NCBI GenBank assembly: GCA_010094045.1
Contig: ML986705.1
Coordinates: forward strand, 1-64,000
Length of the DNA stretch: 64,000 bases
DNA from: Lojkania enalia
Taxonomy: Eukaryota > Ascomycota > Dothideomycetes > Pleosporales
Direction of reading: 5' to 3'
A program made the position numbers and the translations under genes. Below, in pieces: positions 13,352 to 26,253 of this stretch (its first letter is position 1; each line of letters begins with the position of its first letter). The notes beneath the pieces were generated by a model, which did no database searches, was not told the origin of the DNA, and worked only from the letters and a program-made list of their open reading frames with translations.

Positions 13352-13989
13352 AGGTGATATTTTGGCATTTATATGAACAGCAATCATGGCAAGGAGTTTC
13401 TGGGATATTTGTGGGTTTCTGTCAATTCGGCGCATTTCAGGGCGTTGCGAAAGGGTTTAGAAGAAGATGCGCTGATCTAGGACTTCGCTCAAAATATCAT
13501 AAATATCCAGACTTGCTATCCTTCCGAATGGGAAAGGCCCAATGTTCATCATCAGTACCATCCGTAGTTCTCTCCTCTTCGCCCATTAAGCGTTCTGTGT
13601 CTTCCTAGTCTTTTCCTTTACCGTCTATGGTTAAGAGGATGGAGTAGGCGGGGTATACACGGGATCGGGGTGGGCATGTTTGCGGCTAAGATTTTATGCT
13701 TGATTCAGGGCTCTTTCACAGAACATTTTGCCTATGGATTCATGATCTATGGGCTTATACGATCTTCGCTGTCGTACCTACTACATTGCATTGTGCAAGC
13801 CCACCGTCGAACCGCCAGCTTGAACTTCTACAACCACAAACACCTTCAACCGAAATATAGCCCACAACAGCGGGCTCGATAAACTAAAACTATCCATTTG
13901 TAGGCCCACCAAGATGGAGGACCGGTAATAGTCTGGCAATGAGAGGTCCAAACTCTTCCACTACACTCCAAGTCGCCCGGTGCATTTTC
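13352..13989. other. Intergenic between the carrier gene and decayed sequence
   Basis: No gene recognised. Short frames here have no protein-like character. Confidence 0.4.
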
Positions 13990-15288
13990 GGTATTCAAAC
14001 GGCTTCAAAATGTATCAAACGGCACCCAGGATCCTGATACCACTCCGCTGGCCCGTCTTGTCCGGAAGCTCGTAGAAGCCATCATCAATCCCTTGACAGG
14101 CACTGCACTAAATAACTTTTTGTCCTAGTCCCTATTCTACGAGATCATTGTGCTTCCAGAATTGCCAGGTAAATGGTTCCAATCAATCTCTTTGACGAAG
14201 ATGCGAGTATGGATTGCCCTTAGTTGTTTTTTAGAGGCTGGCATTGATTACGGTCTTGACCTTGCAGACCTCGATTTCATCTGCGACCGTATGTTGCTTC
14301 GCAGGTCAACTATGCACGAATGCCTCATCCAGCTAGTCGAACTTGAGAAATTGGCTCGCACTCAACCCACAGCCGCCATCTATTTTGCTCAATCAGAGGA
14401 CAAATCTGATGTCAAATCACTTGAACTCGTAAGATCCAAGCTCTATGACCTGCTCAGCTTTGCTGTAAAACTTTATCCAGCTCTCGATGCCATTTTTTCG
14501 ATGTAGAGATTCAAGATTATCGACCGGCTGAAGAAGTTCTTAGGTCAGATTGTTGAGCCGCGCTTAGACGTCCTACAAGGAGGTATGCCTAAACTCTCGA
14601 CTATGACAGACGAGGAGAAGCGGAGTTTATTCTACCTTTTCGAGGCTATGCAGCAATAGCGCTAAGTTTCGCTCATTCGCTACGACGTCTTTCCAGGGCC
14701 TTCGATAAGTGCGAGTATATCTTCATCAGTAGTAGGAACGCAGCGCTGCAACTTGATGAGATCCTTCTTGAATAGGAATTCCAGAAGGAGCGGGACTACA
14801 CGACAAGTAGCTTGAAGAACCAAATTCGCCTATTAATCGCTCACAATCTACACCCCGAATGCAAGAATCGCAACCTGGCAAAAAGATCGCTTGGATGGGA
14901 CGACGCACATCCGTGCACGTCTACCCACCGAGACATTGTCCAGCACAAGCGAACTTTGTCCGACAACCTCCCAAACTGATCGGTGGCCACGTCTTCCAAA
15001 TCTCAAATTCCCCGGGAGGCCCTAAAACCCCCGGCCCGTATACCCTCCCTAGGAGCGACGAAAAACACCTTCCAATCGCAGGCTCGTCATCAGCAAACCG
15101 TCGGCCAAATAGACACATCTCCATGTCAATCGCTCTTCAATTCCATCCTAAACACTAAGCCGCTTCCTCCTCTCGCTTACCGATCCATCGACCGGCCACG
15201 AGATTTCCGCTTCTATCTCCCAAACGAGCACAGGATTCATGCGGTCTCTAGGCGTCACGGATCTAGTGTCAGATCTCCAGCGCCCTAG
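13990..15288 (+). pseudogene. Decayed multi-stop gene, family not identified
   Basis: One plus-strand frame reads as protein across stops: TTPLARLVRKLVEAIINPLTG, a TAG, 14150-14506 (helical, e.g. RMLLRRSTMHECLIQLVELE), another TAG, then FKIIDRLKKFLGQIVEPRLD and EEKRSLFYLFEAMQQ. After a frameshift near 14.66 kb, coding-like text resumes (AALQLDEILLE, TAG, EFQKERDYTTSSLKNQIRLL). Most interruptions are TAG where the context suggests a CAG, as expected from C-to-T change at CpA. The helical, leucine-rich make-up would suit a regulatory or signalling protein, but I do not recognise a domain. Confidence 0.5.
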
Positions 15289-16471
15289 AGCTCCAAGCAA
15301 TGCAATCGCATCCCAGAATTGCAGCGCCAGCTCAAAAACATCGGACATTGAGCCTATTCCGCATATTAGCCTCGCAGAATAATCAGGTAAGGTACGTAAA
15401 TAGTATGCCGGTGGAGAGGCCTGTTTTGCCATATACGAGAGCAGCCAGTGTGTCGAAGACTTTGAACGGTAAGAGGGGGCTTCCTAGGTAGATTAAGAGA
15501 GGTGTAAGGTAGTAGTGAGAGGTGAGCAACAAAGAGGGGATGGTGGGGGTGAGATGGTGAAGAGGACGCGTGGGTAATAAGGTGAATATTACGAGGAATT
15601 TTTAGTGGGTTGGGAGATGAGGAGTTAAGATTGGTGGAATGGTTCCATAGGGATGGTATTTTATATGCATTCTTTAATGCCTAAGGGCCATGCTTGACCG
15701 CTTCGGTGCACGAAGGTGCTATAAATCGGGGATGAGAAGCGGAATATAGACGATATAACATAATTCGATATTTATAGCCGACATCTGTCCGCACTTAGGG
15801 AATATTATGTGGTAAGTTAAAGCCCAGGTGCACTTCAGCTACGGTGAATAACAGTATCTTAAGAGGTGGACTGAAACAGGCTTCATAGCCACAGCGCTTG
15901 CCGGGAGACACACGGATAGTTATTTGAATATGAAAGTAAAGTAATTTGAGTATACCGCGGACTCAAAAGCTAAATTATGGATAGATAGTAGCCGTACACA
16001 GTTCCCTTGGCCGCAATTGGGGTAAGAGCGCAGCCTTTGACCTTGAAGCGCTCTATCACGTGCAATCCCACGCCATCCAACTGGGAAGTTACCGGGCTCA
16101 CTGTCTCCCCCCAGCACCAACACCACGACGCCAACATTATAATAACCTCCACCCTTCCTCCCCTCCGCTCCACCGAGAGCGGGCAGCCCACCATCACCTG
16201 CTTCGCCGATGCTGGAGCATCCCGTGCCCCAACCCAGTTGCCACCGAGTCTCTTGCGTCTTGCGCCTTGCCTATTTTCCAGACTAACAATCCCTAAACAG
16301 ACACTTTCGCGATTTAATACCTAGGTAGCCAATATAGCGAGGTACTTTGCGGACGTTGTGGCCGGCGGTCGCACAATCACCGCCCACATGCTTATTGTAC
16401 TGTCCGAATCCGTCCTTGTTTTAGATACGGTAGATAAAATTAGGCAGAGGTGGTCCGATTTGTAACTGGCC
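15289..16471. other. Intergenic, nothing recognised
   Basis: Purine-rich G/A stretches near 15.48-15.65 kb and otherwise unremarkable sequence. No gene, repeat or RNA supported. Confidence 0.4.
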
Positions 16472-19400
16472 ATGGCATTTGCTCCAACGACTCAGTTAAC
16501 TATACACCACAATGCTTCAGATGGTCCTATTCTTGGTCTGCAAGATATTCTTTCGGACGCAGGACCTTATCCTACCTATAAGCTCTTGTGTGCAGTCATC
16601 GACAGCCTAGTTGTTACACTCGCACATGAGTTAAGAGTGACCGCCCGCAGCGTGCTTTCTCAGGCACATATCATTTTGCAGACGCAGAATAAGCTACTGC
16701 CACAACCGACCGCAGCACGTCAGCAACCACCGCTAGACAGGGATTTGGGAATTCGCATTGTGACACTTGAACTGGCTCGTCTGAATCCAGATATCAATGC
16801 TATACTGCCCATTCGTGGTGACTCGATTAGTCCCGGAACCTCCCTCAGTCAGCCCACCGTTTGTGTGAAGCAACACCTGGCTTCCCCGACAGTCTTGGTC
16901 CGACCCATAATCTGGCATGTAATTGTGCCCATGCTAAGAAAATTGACAAGCATGGGAAGTTCAATGAGCTTGGAGGTGGTGCTTCCAAGGCTTTGAACTC
17001 CTCGGTAGTCTATGGCAACAAACAATATTTCACTCGTTTCGGTTGCAGCCGCTGATAAGGCCACGCTTATGCAAGCAGCCAAAGAGTGCCTCCAAGATCG
17101 AGTCGCAAACAAAGCCCTTGTATTTATTGGTGGAGTAACGCACGTAAACTTCTCCCAAGGCGCAAATACCAACTACGTGAAATTGCCCGTTGTCACGTTC
17201 TGTTCCTTTAAACGTCATGACGGTGCTCGGCCTTGGGCATACTCTAATCCACTCAATTAGAAGCTTGATCTGCACACACCTGAATACCCCATCGAGATCA
17301 TAGCCAGCAACACACACCTAACACTGACGGAAGTAGAACCGGAGGATTGCGCGAATAATGGTGCTTTGAGTATCTATGCTGTCAAGCGCTGCGGTCGAGA
17401 CGAAGCTAGTGTTCGAACCGGCGAGCAAGGAAGAAATACTATTTTTCGAAACGAGGACCTGGCCTAGGAACATCCGTTGGGCCAGCCTTCCCGAGGGCTC
17501 TCGAACTTGCTCTCGACTCTGCGAGTGTTTCTCGGCATCACAGGCGCTAAGGAGATAAAAACATCTAAATAGGATGCAGTCTTACATATCACATTAACGG
17601 TAAGACTCCAAGCCTCTCGGAGCGCGCTACTTCTATACAGTGCATCCACGAGATTCCGAAGTCCGTAGTCTAACTTCCAGTGGTTAAAGGCAATCACGCT
17701 CGATACCTCAGGGGCATTCATCTCCTTGGACCCATACTTGAGACACCAAAACACTTGAAGATCTCCGCCGATAACGAAGAGGAAGGACTTGCCTTCATAT
17801 ACTCTATAAAAGTACGATTTGCGAAACCTAATTACGATGGAGCTCGTTGCGAATCCTGCCAATACGGATTCGGGGCTCGTCGATCATGGACTTCACGAAG
17901 CATTTAAAGAAAGCGGTCTTCTGAGGTGGGCGAATGGCAATACTTATGTTACATTCACATCGATTAACCGAAAATTGCCACGGATTGCTTTGTTCTCTGG
18001 CGGTACAATGTCCCAAGCAATCGCTTTCGATGCCTATGCTATCAACTCGTAGTCGCTCTCTCCACCTTCAAATATCACTATACAAAACCTCTATCAAATC
18101 GCGCGACGATAAACGAAGGGACAATACCAAAAGTTTGAGCTCCCTGAGGCAACATGTTGATTCCGTCTCCACACGTTACGGCGCCTAATAGCAGTCACGA
18201 CGTATTCATTACTCCATGTATTGATGTTGATGTCGATGCGCAATCTACTAGTAGCGGAACCGAAGGTCATTGTTAAGATTTACACGGATAAGATCGGCCA
18301 CAATGTGATCTCTTACTCGGAGCCAATACGACTGTGATACCTGTATTCACTGAATTCAGATAGTGCAGACAAATCCTGCGTGAAAATCCTTATACGGGAA
18401 TCAAGCAGCCTGGTTTCACATTGTGACCGAATATAAAGCATCAAGGAGATAATAATTATGGGGGATACATATTATGAATAGGAGCTTATGCCGCGATTCT
18501 TTCATTACGGGAATTGTATAGAAAAACTGGAGACCAACCCAGCATTTAATAAGAATGACAATGGAAATTTGTCGGATTAAAAAAAGTCCTCTAGTCTTTT
18601 AGCTCCACCTCGGCGATTTCCCAACCAACGCAATTGCAATCGCCTGTCGAGGCTCGACGTCCTGAAGCAGATGCTTCATGCCTTTATTAATAGGCTTTTA
18701 GCGTACAATTTCCATATCCACATCGGCCTTGTCACATCCAGGTCGACTGCATCCCTCACTTAGCCCATAGCCCATGCTGTTGAGAACTTTCGTCATCAGC
18801 TCTATAACATAACTACTTCCGACGATACTGGCTTTTGGGATGCAAACGCCCTTGCCTAAGACTAATTTGTACAATACTCTCAGAAATTTCCAAATGTGAA
18901 GCCGTGCATTATCCGTATATCGGATGAACAAAATACAGAATCTACACGACAGGTGCACGAGGTTCCAATGAAGTTGATGCGAGATAAAATTGTTCTCGAC
19001 TCATTCTACGTTGAGATAGATTTAAACAATCGTCTTCCCCTTCAGACCCTCCCTAATTTGACTAGCGGCTACAAGTTTTACCCAGAATCCATAGAAGAGG
19101 CCATTGCCATTTGTGAACTCGAACCGGTATTCTCACAACTCGAACGTCCCGGCATTATCTTACCGTTAGAAGCATATTCTAATATAGAAAGCCCAATTTC
19201 TCGATTACTATTATCTAGATGGCGCATGGAACCGGAAGAAATGTTCCAAGACGGTTCTAGCGCAAAAAATACACCCGCATTAATATGTGTATATCTGCGA
19301 GCCTAATTTCGGGTTGTAGAAAGTGGTTATGTATTGTCCGCCTGGATCTTCTTACACTCCTCTACCTTGAAATGAGCGATGGCTACCCATTGTTCGGTCC

Positions 19401-19760
19401 AAAGGCTAGATTCATAACACGTAGCTGCCATCCGAATATCAATAGCTTCGGCTTTATCTACCATCCCATTTTCGACCGCAATTGGATCGTGGATACTGCA
19501 AACAAGGGCTTGATCGACATGATCTATTCCTTGCTCTTAATTCTTGAATTCAATGACCCTATGTAAGTTTCCCCAGCTTAATATACACGCTTCAGGCTAA
19601 TGAATTTTGGCAACGCTGTTGTGATGCTCAGGTTCCGTTGGGACCAGGTGCAGTTAGAGGAAATTGCGTAGCATATTGCCAAGCATGCTACAAAAAACCC
19701 CGTAGAGTAGAATGACGAGGTCCTCGGAGAGATCGATCCTCGTGATTATTGATATGTGTG
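16472..19760 (+). pseudogene. Large decayed gene ending in an E2 ubiquitin-conjugating (UBC) fold
   Basis: From 17012 to about 19300 one frame keeps reading as protein across many stops, mostly TAG. The recognisable part is at 19370-19566, one frame over: SDGYPLFGPKARFITRS, HPNIN, then IFDRNWIVDTANKGLIDMIY and DPM, a clear E2 core. After a small probable intron the C-terminal helix text (RWDQVQLEEIA, then HIAKHATKNP) continues with further TAG codons. Where an active E2 has its catalytic Cys, a few residues after HPNIN, this copy reads GFIYHP, so Cys is absent; TGC to TAC would be a RIP-type change. Long fungal proteins with a C-terminal UBC fold are common, but the N-terminal part is unidentified and its boundary (16472) is a guess. 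Confidence 0.65.
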
Positions 19761-20175
19761 CAATGTGAAGTGACAAGTGTAAGAGAGGCTTTACGAAGTA
19801 GTCAAACTTTAGGGCGTTCTGGGATAGTAGTTCCCAGCATGGCGGCCGTACTGCTTCTAGTAACTAGCTGGAATATGAATCTCATGAGCCAGTGATATGG
19901 CATAACATGACTATGTTGTGCTGGATACCTCACATACTATTCGTTACTTTTACGGGATTCAACTACAACGAGCCTGAATTGGAAGAGGGATGACAAGGTC
20001 ACGTGAATTACTGGCTTATCGATAATGAATGCGAGCTGGAATTATTCCAAGTGGCCACGTCTCAAGCCCTCCACCTTATCACACACACACACCGGCAAAA
20101 GACAGCACCTTCCTAAATACCATTCCTGAGCCTATACTTAACGAGGGCCCATTTCAATTGAGTACAACCGCAAAA

Positions 20176-20775
20176 ATGGAGTCGCCCGACATCTTTACCC
20201 TCCTCCCGCTGGAAATGGACGCAACAACAAAAGCTATATCTGCCCAAGGCACACCCAGCAACGCGCTAGCCGCCGAACTCCAGAACCTAAATACGCTACA
20301 TCGGGCCCTCCTCTCCGTTGACACGTCGACCGGCACCCCCCCTCCGCCAGTCCCCGTGAACCCCAAACGCAGCGCGCAAATCGGCAAGCTCCGCGAATCT
20401 GGCAACACCGAGTTCCGTAAAGGCAACCATGCGCAGGCGGTACGACTGTATAGCCTGGCCATCGACATGGCTTTGGGTCGCCCGCTCTGGGAGCCCAACG
20501 GCCTGGTCCGTGAGGAGGTGAGCGGGCTGCTAAGCAACCGCGCGCAGGCGAATATGGCGCAGCAGAATTGGGCCGAGGGCGCGGTAGACGCGGAGGCCAG
20601 TGTTGAGATGAAGCGTGTGGGCAATGCTAAAGGGTGGTGGAGGAGGGGTAGATGTCTTGTGGAGATGGGACGGCTCGAGGAGGCGGAGCAGTGGGTTCTG
20701 CAGGCATTGGAGTTTGAGAGTACGGAGGGGGATTTACTAGGGTTGAGGGAGGAGATTGAGAAGAGGAGGAAATAG
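20176..20775 (+). CDS. SEC72: SEC72-like ER protein translocation subunit (TPR)
   Basis: Subunit of the Sec62/63 complex that assists post-translational protein import into the ER; the TPR domain docks Hsp70 on the cytosolic side. A single exon gives 199 residues from ATG 20176 (MESPDIFTLLPLEMDATTKA), chosen over the in-frame ATG-less extension to 20029 because the extra 49 residues are low-complexity. Family marks: PPPPVPVNPKRSAQIGKLRE followed by TPR helices GNTEFRKGNHAQAVRLYSLA, LLSNRAQANMAQQNWAEG and WWRRGRCLVEMGRLEEAEQW. The 226-codon antisense open frame over it is a shadow. Confidence 0.88.
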   Translation: MESPDIFTLLPLEMDATTKAISAQGTPSNALAAELQNLNTLHRALLSVDTSTGTPPPPVPVNPKRSAQIGKLRESGNTEFRKGNHAQAVRLYSLAIDMALGRPLWEPNGLVREEVSGLLSNRAQANMAQQNWAEGAVDAEASVEMKRVGNAKGWWRRGRCLVEMGRLEEAEQWVLQALEFESTEGDLLGLREEIEKRRK

Positions 20776-22032
20776 GAAGTAGGAGATATGCTGAATAACA
20801 GAGGGTAGGGAAGTGTAGGAGAGTAGGTGTGCATTTTGGTTGGGCGTTGGCGTTGGGATATGCTTTAGACCTGTTCGTGTGTTACATGGCTCCTCTTATC
20901 TTTCGTGGTTGAGTAGTCGATCAGAGGTTGGCTTACATCTTAATGGCTTAGGATAAGCATTTTTGGCGTTAGAAATTATGTTATACTATCTAACCTCTTT
21001 CCCACACTCACCTCGTAATTCTCGCAACTTGAACTCGTAACCTTAATACAGTGCGGCCTACTTCCCTTCAACTATATAATGAAATCAGAACGTTAATTAT
21101 AGCATACGTATACCCAATTCATCAAGCTACTAGATGAACCGTACAACGGTCCCGCTACCGTGGTATTATGCGCAGCCTATCCTTGCGATGTCTAGTCAAC
21201 GTAATCAGAATCTCAATCGGATTCGTATGAATTTTTGGTGGTTGGCGCATCCTTTGTTTGTGCGTTCTTTGCCTGATGGTTTCGTTGCTTGCCCTTACGT
21301 ACTACTTTGTTGCGTATGGGTTTGTTATACCAGGATTTGAGCCAGAAACAGTGGAAGAAAGAGGATGGAAGCAAGAAGAGAGAGTCTACATACCCTCCTT
21401 TCTCCACCCATATAGAATCCATCTCCTCAACCCATCTCCAATCCGCCTCTAATCCCGCAACCGAACATCAAGCTACATCACCACTTAGTATCTAGGTCAT
21501 CTAAATTAAATTCTAGATTCCTATGCTACGACGAGCCAGGAGGAAAAGTGAATTGCCCGCGTCATCCCTACGGATGCATCCGCTTGTAGCATTGATCTTT
21601 TCAGATGGAGGTCGATCGTGGCTCTGTATATCGCTATATTGTCTACCCAACTCAACGCTGTCTAGCTTTATCTATTGCGGGAGCATGAGTAGATGACTAG
21701 GCTGGATTACTGGGCGTTGGATGGGGCGTTTTGGATGCCGGATGGGGTGAGGATAGATGGGGAAGACGCGGGTCGATGACATGGCCGATTGGATCCTTAG
21801 TCTCTGCATTGCTTGGTGGTGGAGCTGGTGGTAGGCTGGGTCTTACATTTTGGGGTTACATCAAAGTTTTGTTGTTGGATAGAATTTCTATGCTCCTACA
21901 TGCATCGGCCTTCTGTATTTACCGGAAGATAGGATAGGCATTATTATCTTTCGCGAGTAGGAGACCCACATATATACATTATGAAAGGACACACCATTTA
22001 TAAGACAAGAGCAAGGAAAAAATATCGATACA
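20776..22032. other. Intergenic, no gene recognised
   Basis: About 1.25 kb with only short frames lacking protein character. Confidence 0.5.
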
Positions 22033-25000
22033 TCACATCCAAACGACTCGAGCTTGAAAGCCCTTTAATCGTGCCGCTTCCTCTTCCGAGACCTTATTGC
22101 CAGTACTAAGATTCCTCACTTCCAGCCTAATCCTCCCGCCGTCCTCTTCAAGCTGCTTCGCAAATTGTTTCACCTCTATTGCCCGCGTGATAGTCGACTT
22201 CTCACATCTTTGCCGATTCTTCAGGCCACCGTTCCGTATGTCACCTTGCCCCATACCCAACCGTGTTGATTGTCCAATAAAGGTTGCCTCCGACCCTTCA
22301 TCAAGATACACATTAATTTGATAAGACTCAGTAGTGCATCTCACGTCCTCAAAAACCACATACGGGACTTTCACGCTCTCAACGTCCCCCTTGACTTTCA
22401 CACCCTTAGCCGCCATTAACTTGGCCGACGTAACGACCGCATGTCCGCCCTGGCTTACTGCCTTTGGGCCAAAGGCCTGCGTTCTCAGCGGTGCAGCATC
22501 TGGCGATGCAGGCGGGGCATAGATATAGCCCATGGTGCGTGTATCCTTCGCCATGTCTCCAAGCGTCGTGAACATATACTGGCGCGATTCCTCATAACTA
22601 AGAACCTTAGCGCCATCTGTGAATGGTCGAAGCGGGAAATTTGAGGAGTAAGTTTGGTTGGGGTGCTGAGATTGCCAGGCTGCGACTATGCGGTCGAAGT
22701 TTGCATGCATGGAGTAGAAAAGCGGGTCGAAGCCAGTTTTTGTGTTGTCAGACTACATAGCGCATTGCAAGTCAGCTTCTAATATCATCTCGGAACTATA
22801 GGGAGATATGAAGGGCTAAGAGTGCTCACCATGTCTCCACCAATTCCGCCTAGCCAGCCATGCATGTTATCATGCGGTTGTTCGAATATTCCATCGAATG
22901 TCGTCCGGTGAGCATAGTCGGAGTCTGGCATATTTTCTTTGAACGCGGGAAGATTAGCCCAGGGAAAGCCGGTTTCCTGCGGCCAACTATATGTGCTGGT
23001 GTCCAATGCGTTTTTGATTTGTTCATGATAGAGTGTCATGAGGTCTTTAATCTTCTTCGCCCAAGCGGTATTATCGGTGGTAGATTTTCCATTTTCTAAG
23101 ATAGAATCCCGTTTAACGGGTGATGGATCCGATCCTTGCGGATTGCAAGCAAGAGCATACTTAAGTGGGTTCTTCCGCCATTCTTTCGCTATGGGGTGGA
23201 AATATTCGTCTTCGAGGAAAACATTGGGTATACCAGCGAAAGCTGATTCCGGGTTTGCGGATTCTTTAGCAAAGCCATTCCAGAACGGTATTGGAAAGTC
23301 GATAAGGCCTTCCATGTAAACCAACATCGCTCGATGCCAGAAGAAGGTTGCTTCTTGGTAATGGAGACACCACTGAGCATGCAGCCAGCCGAGCTCCTGC
23401 CACCTAGAATCCTTTTCCCTAGCACCAAGCACATCATCAAGCTTCATCCGATATTCGTTAATCTCTTCTTCAGTCATGCTCATCACATCTTTCCGAACAC
23501 GAAACTTAACTGGCGGATCAGGTGAGGCTGGAATAATCTCTTTACGAACAATGGGATCCGTCTGTGCCCTTCGACATCCCGTATTCGCCCAGTTACGCAA
23601 AACATCTAGAGCCCAATCCGGCCAGTACTCGTCCTCATACTTCGTAATCGGCATAGACCGCGACCGCAAATGTCTGTAGATAACCACAACCTGCTCCTTA
23701 ACCTGCGAATAATTGCTCAAATCCAATGGCCCATAATACAGCATTGCGCCAATCCAATCATCTCCAACCTCCTTACTCGTCCTGGTCTTCGGCCAGCTCG
23801 GCTCAGTGAATAGTTTCTGGACATCATCAGTCCAAGCTGGAGCGTTGGAAGTCCCGACATTGGCAACGCGCTCACCTGATTGGCCATAGGATTTCCGGAG
23901 AATGTATGGACACCCGCCTTTTACTGGTATGGGGCGGGGATTTGTCATGGAGATGGAGGCTTGGCAGGCCATGCGCATAGTTGATGGTTTTGGGAGAGCG
24001 GCAATGGGGAGTGCTGGCTTGTGTGCCTTGATCCTCTCCTTGATTTCTGGTTCTGGCACACTTCGTGGCACGCCATTGTCTACGAGACTGAGAGGTGAGA
24101 ATGGATCAGGGCTCGTTGTTGTAGCAGTGATTGTTGGTGGCAGCAAGTTTGGGCTGAACCCAGCTAGGGAGCCCAGCCAGCTTGAGAGATATCCCATTCC
24201 AATGTCTGGAATGGGCTGGACTGTCCCTTGCTCGGTCATCTCAAGCCATGGAGCTGAAGGGTCGATGCCAAGACAGTACGGCAAGTTGCTGCCGAAGAAG
24301 TTCATGGGCAGTGGACGGAACATCCGGCGACGGGACTCTGCTAACCTCATGTACCACTTGAGATTGTCCGCGCTGACGCAATTCGTTGCGACTTTGCCCA
24401 TGTAGTTTGCTATGCGGAGCTGATGATCGAAAATCGATTTGTTGTCCAAGTTGTCTAAGAATTGAAACTCTGGCGTACTTGGATCCTTGGCTGCTGCAGA
24501 TTTCTTAATAGCTGTGATGAATTGCGCTTCCAAAGTGTACGTATACACATCTTCGCCAACGACATTGTCACGGGTCGGCTCGCTCAATTGCGTCTGAGTT
24601 GGTATGTACTGCATAAGACGCAATCGACGCCAGGAGAATACCGGATTCCAGAAATCGACCATCATCATCGCGTTGAAGGTTTCGTCTGAAAAGATACGGC
24701 ACCTAGCACGGCCCTTGTCGGGTCCTAGGAACATTTTTTGTGATGTCCAAACGCCCATCGCATCCTCAACGGATGGTTGCAGGATCACCCAAGGACTCTC
24801 GCCCTCTCCCCATTGTGTAACAGCGAAGTAGATAGCCGTGCGGCCCTCGATCTCTTCATTCCCATCCCCAAGAGTGCCCATGAAGAGGCCACCAGACATC
24901 TTGTCTGCGCCCATGTATACGGAGTTCTTTGTTTTTGGAGGGACTTCCTGCATAGTGCAGATTTTGAGCTCTCTTGCATTGTGAAGGTAACTCCGCGGAT

Positions 25001-26253
25001 CATAAGTTACGGCAGAGATGGAGTACTGGGAAGACCAATCAAGGCCGGAATCTAGACCATTCTTGCGAAGGAAATCTTCTGGACAGGGATGGCTATCTTG
25101 CCACGCCTTTGTGAGTTGAACGCTGTTTGGCTATTGGAATCATTAGCGTATTTGCAGAAAATAGTTGCTTAATATCACCCACCAACAGATCGCTATAGAC
25201 CCTCAACATCTCATAGTTGAAAAAGAAATCATAAGGGATAATAGGCTGAGCGTTAGGAGCTGCGGCAATATTGACGTTGGTACTAAGCAGGAAATGCGCC
25301 GCCCATCTTTGAATATTGAGAGGACTCTCACTCGCAGACCCATCCTTGAGGAAGAAATCGCGCTGCTTCCTCTTAACAAACCACTCTCTAAGAGAATCAA
25401 GGATAATCTGTTCGAGATTTTCCGCGGTCTTCACACTACCTCCGTACAGTGGTGGGAAGCCAGGCGCTGTTAGCCACGTCGGTGCAGCGAGCGACTTATA
25501 TAGCGGCTCGGGCATGAGTTCGAACATTGCGCGGCCGGCAACAAGCCAATGGAGCCAGGGCTTATGGAGCTCCTTCATGACTAGACCACCGTTCACGTGG
25601 CCATTGAGTGGGCCCATGTATTGAGTGTCCTCCTTGAAGGCATCCTCAGAGCTGCAAAGATAGACCCATCCTCGTGTGCCGTAGGGATCATTATTCAAGA
25701 GATCCCGCGCGTAGTATCGAAATTGGCCATCTTCCATTGACCAGCTCATCACATGAAGGATATCTTTGGTGGAATAGATGGACGATGACGATGCAATTAG
25801 CCAAAACCATGGCGCCCAGGACACACTGGAGATGGGCGCTACCGTGTTCTTGGGATGGTTTGCATCAACAGGAAGAACGAGTGATATGAAACGGAGCTCG
25901 GATCTGAACCACTCTTTTTGCTGCTCCTTGGGGATGGTTTGTCCATCTGCTACGCAATATGTTTGCAGGATGAAGTCTGGGGACTCTACGAGATTTTAGA
26001 GAGCAATATCATACTCTTATATGGACATACCCCAGAACGATGAACACAAGCTATTATAAGTGTTGTGCTTCCTGAACTCCGGGTCGGTACTTAGCAGATG
26101 TCCGAAGTGATCGACAAAATTCTCTTTCTGAAAAGCTTCGTCTGCAATGGTGTCAATGTCGGGTTCAGGTTCATGTGTCCCTGGAATGGTTCCTCGTCTG
26201 AATTGTCGCTTCCAGATATGAGGATCCAGTGTAGTGACGCCGTCGCTGGACAT
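22033..26253 (-). CDS. Large dicopper (tyrosinase/hemocyanin-type) protein
   Basis: Exons on the minus strand: 26253-26031, 25985-25183, 25130-22830 and 22752-22033, giving 1348 residues. Introns of 45, 52 and 77 bp have good borders and restore the frame. The dicopper site is C-terminal. CuA histidines are in HAQWCLHYQEATFFWHRAML (about 926, 932, 941). CuB histidines are in QPHDNMHGWLGG (about 1095, 1099) and FYSMHANFD (about 1125). A beta-rich tail follows. Proteins of this type oxidise phenols or bind oxygen. The roughly 900-residue N-terminal part is far longer than a classical tyrosinase (about 400-600 residues) and I recognise no domain in it. There is no signal peptide, so it is probably intracellular. 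An in-frame ATG at 26274 would add seven residues. It is divergent from the unknown gene at 27752. Confidence 0.85.

Noticed and set aside
20154..20834. 226-codon minus-strand open frame
   Set aside because: Antisense shadow of SEC72, with low-complexity Ser/Pro-rich translation.
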